Source of the DNA: Sphingobacterium tenebrionis
GTDB taxonomy: Bacteria; Bacteroidota; Bacteroidia; Sphingobacteriales; Sphingobacteriaceae
Reading direction: 5' to 3'
NCBI RefSeq assembly: GCF_037126265.1
Contig: NZ_JAYLLN010000009.1
Coordinates: 1-64,000, forward strand
Length of the DNA stretch: 64,000 bases
Positions 61,226 through 64,000 of the stretch are shown piece by piece. A program made the position numbers and the translations under genes. Under the pieces are notes generated by a model that did no database searches, was not told where the DNA came from, and worked only from the letters and a program-made list of their open reading frames with translations. Positions within the stretch are counted from its first letter, which is position 1, and the number at the start of each line of letters is the position of its first letter.

Positions 61226-62926
61226 TTAAAATTTTATTGCCTTTACATTTAATTGCAAATTCTTCTTCCCGCGCCAATTATTTTCTTCGATCGAGTAACA
61301 GATGTCGAATGGCTGTCCGGAATTGATCTGATCCACAAATTCGCCAAGGCCAAAACCGATACAATCGTATGTGACGGAATCGGATTGTTTGACAGAAAAT
61401 TTCAAATGTATCCCCCCTACAATGTAGGCGGGATAGGCAAAAGTAACCTGCTTCGTCAAAAAGATTGGTGCTTCATTCTGTGGGCCATAAGGCTCAAACT
61501 GGCGCAGCAATCTAAAAAACTTCGTATCAATATCGTTAAAATTGATTTCTTTTTCAATTAAAACTTCTTGTTGTAGCATTTCTGGTTTAATGGTTCTGGA
61601 AACCACCTGTTCGAAGCGTTCCTGAAACAGGGTAACATTTTCAGTCGGCATGGTCAATCCAGCGGCATATTTATGTCCTCCAAATTGATCCAATAGATCA
61701 GCACACTCGCTCAAGGCTTCATAAAGGTCGAATCCAACTACGGAACGTGCGGATCCCGCGATATGTCCATTTGTTCGGGTTAGGATAATGGTCGGTCGGT
61801 AATATTTCTCCGTTAATCTGGATGCTACTATACCAATCACGCCCTTATGCCAATCTTCTTTATACAGCACGGTGGTCTTGCGCTGTTGAAGGACGGTATT
61901 GTCGTTCAATAGTCGTAATGCTTCCTCAGTTATATTTAAATCAAACTCCTTACGGGCATTGTTCTGATCATCAATATTGAGTGAAAATTCCTTCGCTTCT
62001 TTCAAGGATTTGGAGATCAATAATTGAACGGCATCCTTCGCGTGGTCGATCCGTCCTGCAGCATTGATCCGAGGTCCGATCTGGAAAACAATATCGTTCA
62101 CCGAGAAGGTTCCGGTTTTGTTGCTGGAGAGATCAATTAAGGCTTTTAACCCAAAAGAGGGGTTGCTGTTTAGTTTTTTAAGTCCAAAATGGGTTAAGAG
62201 ACGGTTTTCGCCTGTGATCGGAACGATATCTGAAGCAATACTTACCGCTACGAGATCCAGGTATTGGTAGGCAAGTTCCATATCCATATTATTCTGGAGG
62301 ATAAACGCCTGTACGATCTTAAAACCAATCCCACAACCGGATAATTCCTTATAGGGATAGGGGCAATCCGACCGCTTAGGATCTAATACGGCAAATGCAT
62401 TCGGCAGTTGATCACCTGGTAAATGGTGGTCCCCGATGATAAAATCAATGCCCTTACTATTGGCATAATCAATCTTGTCGTTTGCCTTGATACCACAGTC
62501 CAGGGCGATGATCAAGCTGAAACCATTGGCTTCGGCATAATCGATCCCTTGGGTAGAAATACCGTAGCCTTCACTATAACGGTCTGGTATATAATATTCC
62601 ATACCAGAGTTAAAATTCCGGAAGAAACTGTACACCACCGAAACGGCCGTGGTTCCATCCACGTCATAATCGCCATAGATCAATATCTTTTCCTTATTCC
62701 CGATAGCTCTTTCAATGCGTTCTATAGCCTTGTCCATATCCTTCATCAGGAAGGGGTCAAGAAGGAGCGAAAGGGAAGGGCGGAAGAATTCTTTGGCCTG
62801 ATCGAAAGTCTCTACGTTTCTGTTGATTAAGAGTTCTGCTATGATGGGGTTTATGCCAAGCTCCTGTTGGAGCTTATCGGTTTTATCTGTATTCTTTTTT
62901 GGTTTCAGGACCCACCTTTTTTGCAT
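61226..62926 (-). CDS. recJ: Single-strand-specific exonuclease RecJ
   Basis: A 566-residue 5'-3' exonuclease of the DHH family. The catalytic motifs are YGDYDVDGTTA (motif I), DCGIKAN, IIGDHHLPG (the DHH motif), and GPRINAAGRIDHA with the DHHA1 block later (HKYAAGLTM). I chose the ATG at 62926 (MQKRWVLK) because upstream residues are not conserved in look and a plus-strand promoter overlaps there. It heads the recJ-lptB-GH3 group. Confidence 0.95.
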   Translation of the reverse strand: MQKRWVLKPKKNTDKTDKLQQELGINPIIAELLINRNVETFDQAKEFFRPSLSLLLDPFLMKDMDKAIERIERAIGNKEKILIYGDYDVDGTTAVSVVYSFFRNFNSGMEYYIPDRYSEGYGISTQGIDYAEANGFSLIIALDCGIKANDKIDYANSKGIDFIIGDHHLPGDQLPNAFAVLDPKRSDCPYPYKELSGCGIGFKIVQAFILQNNMDMELAYQYLDLVAVSIASDIVPITGENRLLTHFGLKKLNSNPSFGLKALIDLSSNKTGTFSVNDIVFQIGPRINAAGRIDHAKDAVQLLISKSLKEAKEFSLNIDDQNNARKEFDLNITEEALRLLNDNTVLQQRKTTVLYKEDWHKGVIGIVASRLTEKYYRPTIILTRTNGHIAGSARSVVGFDLYEALSECADLLDQFGGHKYAAGLTMPTENVTLFQERFEQVVSRTIKPEMLQQEVLIEKEINFNDIDTKFFRLLRQFEPYGPQNEAPIFLTKQVTFAYPAYIVGGIHLKFSVKQSDSVTYDCIGFGLGEFVDQINSGQPFDICYSIEENNWRGKKNLQLNVKAIKF

Positions 62927-62933
62927 ATCTTTG
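62926..62933 (+). promoter_or_regulatory. -7 promoter box for the MBL hydrolase gene
   Basis: TATCTTTG, an exact TAnnTTTG match, whose first base is the last base of the recJ start codon's complement. The MBL gene starts 60 bases later. Confidence 0.45.
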
Positions 62934-62979
62934 CCTCTAAATAACGTGTAAATATACATTTTCTAGCGCTACTTACCTA

Positions 62980-62987
62980 CAAACATA
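62980..62987 (-). promoter_or_regulatory. -7 promoter box for recJ
   Basis: TATGTTTG on the minus strand, an exact TAnnTTTG match, 54-61 bases upstream of the recJ ATG and just in front of the MBL gene start. The two divergent promoters thus overlap. Confidence 0.45.
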
Positions 62988-62992
62988 TATAA

Positions 62993-63772
62993 ATGGCGAA
63001 AGCATATTCATTATTTGAGGGTTCTTATTCTGTCGATTCCAGTAAAAAATTTATTCCATTTGATCCCAAAAAAGATGATCCGAAAGACAGGCCGGGTTCA
63101 TTGTTCGTACATGTACATCCTTTTCTTATCGAAACTTCCGATGGTCTGATCGTATTGGATACGGGTTTAGGATTGAGAAACGAAAAGGATGAATTGATCA
63201 TCCATGAAAATATTAAAAAATTAGGCTTCTCGCCAAACGATGTGCGGTATGTATTGATGTCGCATCTGCATAAGGATCATGCTGGTGGCATGGTGGATAT
63301 TAAAGATGGCGTAAAACGCCTTGCATTTCCCAATGCGGAGTATGTGATCCAGGAGCAAGAGTGGGAATATGCTTACAGTACCGAGTCCTCATCCTACAAG
63401 ACGGAGGTCTTCGATGTCTTACAACGCAGTGGAAACATTCTTTTTGTGAATGGCGATGGGCAATTGACACCAGAGATCAGCTATGAACTTTCCAGTGGGC
63501 ATAGCAAATACCATCAGGTATTCCATGTGTTGGCGGATGGTAAGAATTACTTTTTCGGTGGTGATGAGTTGCCGGAACCGGAAGAGATCTTCCGCAGCTT
63601 CATTGCCAAATACGATTATGATGGTCGCAGGGCGAGGGATCTTCGCGCACAATATTGGGCAGAAGGTGCACCAGCAGGTTGGATTTACCTGTTCTATCAT
63701 TCTAAGAACATCAGCGTAGGGAAGCCTGAGCAGAAACCGGATGGGACCTATAAGATTGTTACAGCCGAATAA
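62993..63772 (+). CDS. MBL-fold metallo-hydrolase
   Basis: A 259-residue metallo-beta-lactamase-fold hydrolase. The metal motif HLHKDHAGG fits HxHxDH, then a later His in SSGHSKYHQVFHV and an Asp in FGGDELPEPE complete two metal sites. There is no signal peptide, so it acts in the cytosol. Relatives cleave lactones, thioesters or phosphodiesters; the substrate is unknown. It is divergent from recJ and followed by the KhtT-like gene after 76 bases. Confidence 0.88.
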   Translation: MAKAYSLFEGSYSVDSSKKFIPFDPKKDDPKDRPGSLFVHVHPFLIETSDGLIVLDTGLGLRNEKDELIIHENIKKLGFSPNDVRYVLMSHLHKDHAGGMVDIKDGVKRLAFPNAEYVIQEQEWEYAYSTESSSYKTEVFDVLQRSGNILFVNGDGQLTPEISYELSSGHSKYHQVFHVLADGKNYFFGGDELPEPEEIFRSFIAKYDYDGRRARDLRAQYWAEGAPAGWIYLFYHSKNISVGKPEQKPDGTYKIVTAE

Positions 63773-63848
63773 TCACGAAAAATTATTATATTTATAAACA
63801 AGGTTTGTTTAAATTATTTAATTTTTATTTAAAATATAACGTTTAATC

Positions 63849-64000
63849 ATGTCGATAGTTAGAGAAAGTGACCTAATTGGTATTGGCAAAAAATACCAGA
63901 TTGAGACGGAGGCTGGAGACAACATGGTTGTCGTTATCCATGATGATGGTCGTCGGGAATTATACCGGCACGAAGATGAAGATAACGAAACCCATTGTGT
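63849..64000 (+). CDS. KhtT-like potassium/proton antiporter regulatory subunit, 3' end outside window
   Basis: Only the first 50 residues are visible (MSIVRESDLIGIGKKYQIET, then MVVVIHDDGRRELYRHEDED). This matches the N-terminal domain of KhtT-type regulators, which pair with a KhtU/CPA2-type antiporter and sense potassium or nucleotides through a C-terminal TrkA-C domain. The antiporter gene would be expected downstream of the window. Length and the C-terminal domain cannot be judged. Confidence 0.75.
   Translation, partial: MSIVRESDLIGIGKKYQIETEAGDNMVVVIHDDGRRELYRHEDEDNETHC

Overview
The window looks like a chromosomal segment of a Bacteroidota member, most likely family Sphingobacteriaceae (Sphingobacterium/Pedobacter type). 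The reasons are a SusE/F-like surface lipoprotein behind a GH30 glycosidase, many lipoproteins with short signal peptides, weak or absent Shine-Dalgarno sequences, and promoter -7 boxes that fit the Bacteroidota consensus TAnnTTTG. The assignment comes from gene content; I could not run a search.

Layout. 1-2.2 kb: end of a glycan-utilisation operon (GH30 + SusE/F-like). 2.2-10 kb: core genes (asparaginase, mtgA, mutS, trmN6, a YfcE-like phosphodiesterase, a MerR regulator, accD). 10.05-20.9 kb: an AT-rich accessory island. 21.2-36.4 kb: core genes (dprA, an MHS transporter, SRP RNA, rsmG, a glycosyltransferase, tgt, an LptF/G permease, der, cysS, surA, a lactonase). 36.4-42.2 kb: a complete seven-gene Mrp Na+/H+ antiporter operon on the minus strand. 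42.3-64 kb: secreted hydrolases, acsA, a UbiA-like prenyltransferase, rsmA, pdxA, cca, miaA, a GH2 glycosidase, ilvE, a recJ-lptB-GH3 operon, an MBL hydrolase, and the start of a KhtT-like gene at the right edge.

The island at 10-21 kb reads as a graveyard of polymorphic toxin (RHS-type) tips and their immunity genes. Broken toxin C-termini alternate with small immunity-like genes. They include an RHS-core/BECR-like toxin pseudogene followed by a cysteine-rich CPCC protein; a toxin tail followed by a DUF7660-like protein; a NucA/NucB-like nuclease fragment next to ComJ/Nin-like lipoproteins; a toxin tail whose stop overlaps the start of an immunity-like gene; and a frameshifted paralogue of that same immunity gene. 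Two truncated 3' ends of one XRE regulator gene, on the opposite strand, and a near-identical direct repeat of about 48 bp suggest how tips were exchanged and stranded. A three-gene XRE-HicB-HicA toxin-antitoxin operon sits inside.

A second theme is a family of nested palindromic elements. There are five clusters, and all five lie between convergent genes. Their arms carry matching compensatory base changes. A 36-codon peptide gene with a Gly-Gly motif, an M28 peptidase fused to a beta-barrel-like domain, and a Tgt lacking the usual cysteine zinc site are further points of interest. No CRISPR array, rRNA, tRNA gene or intact insertion sequence was seen.
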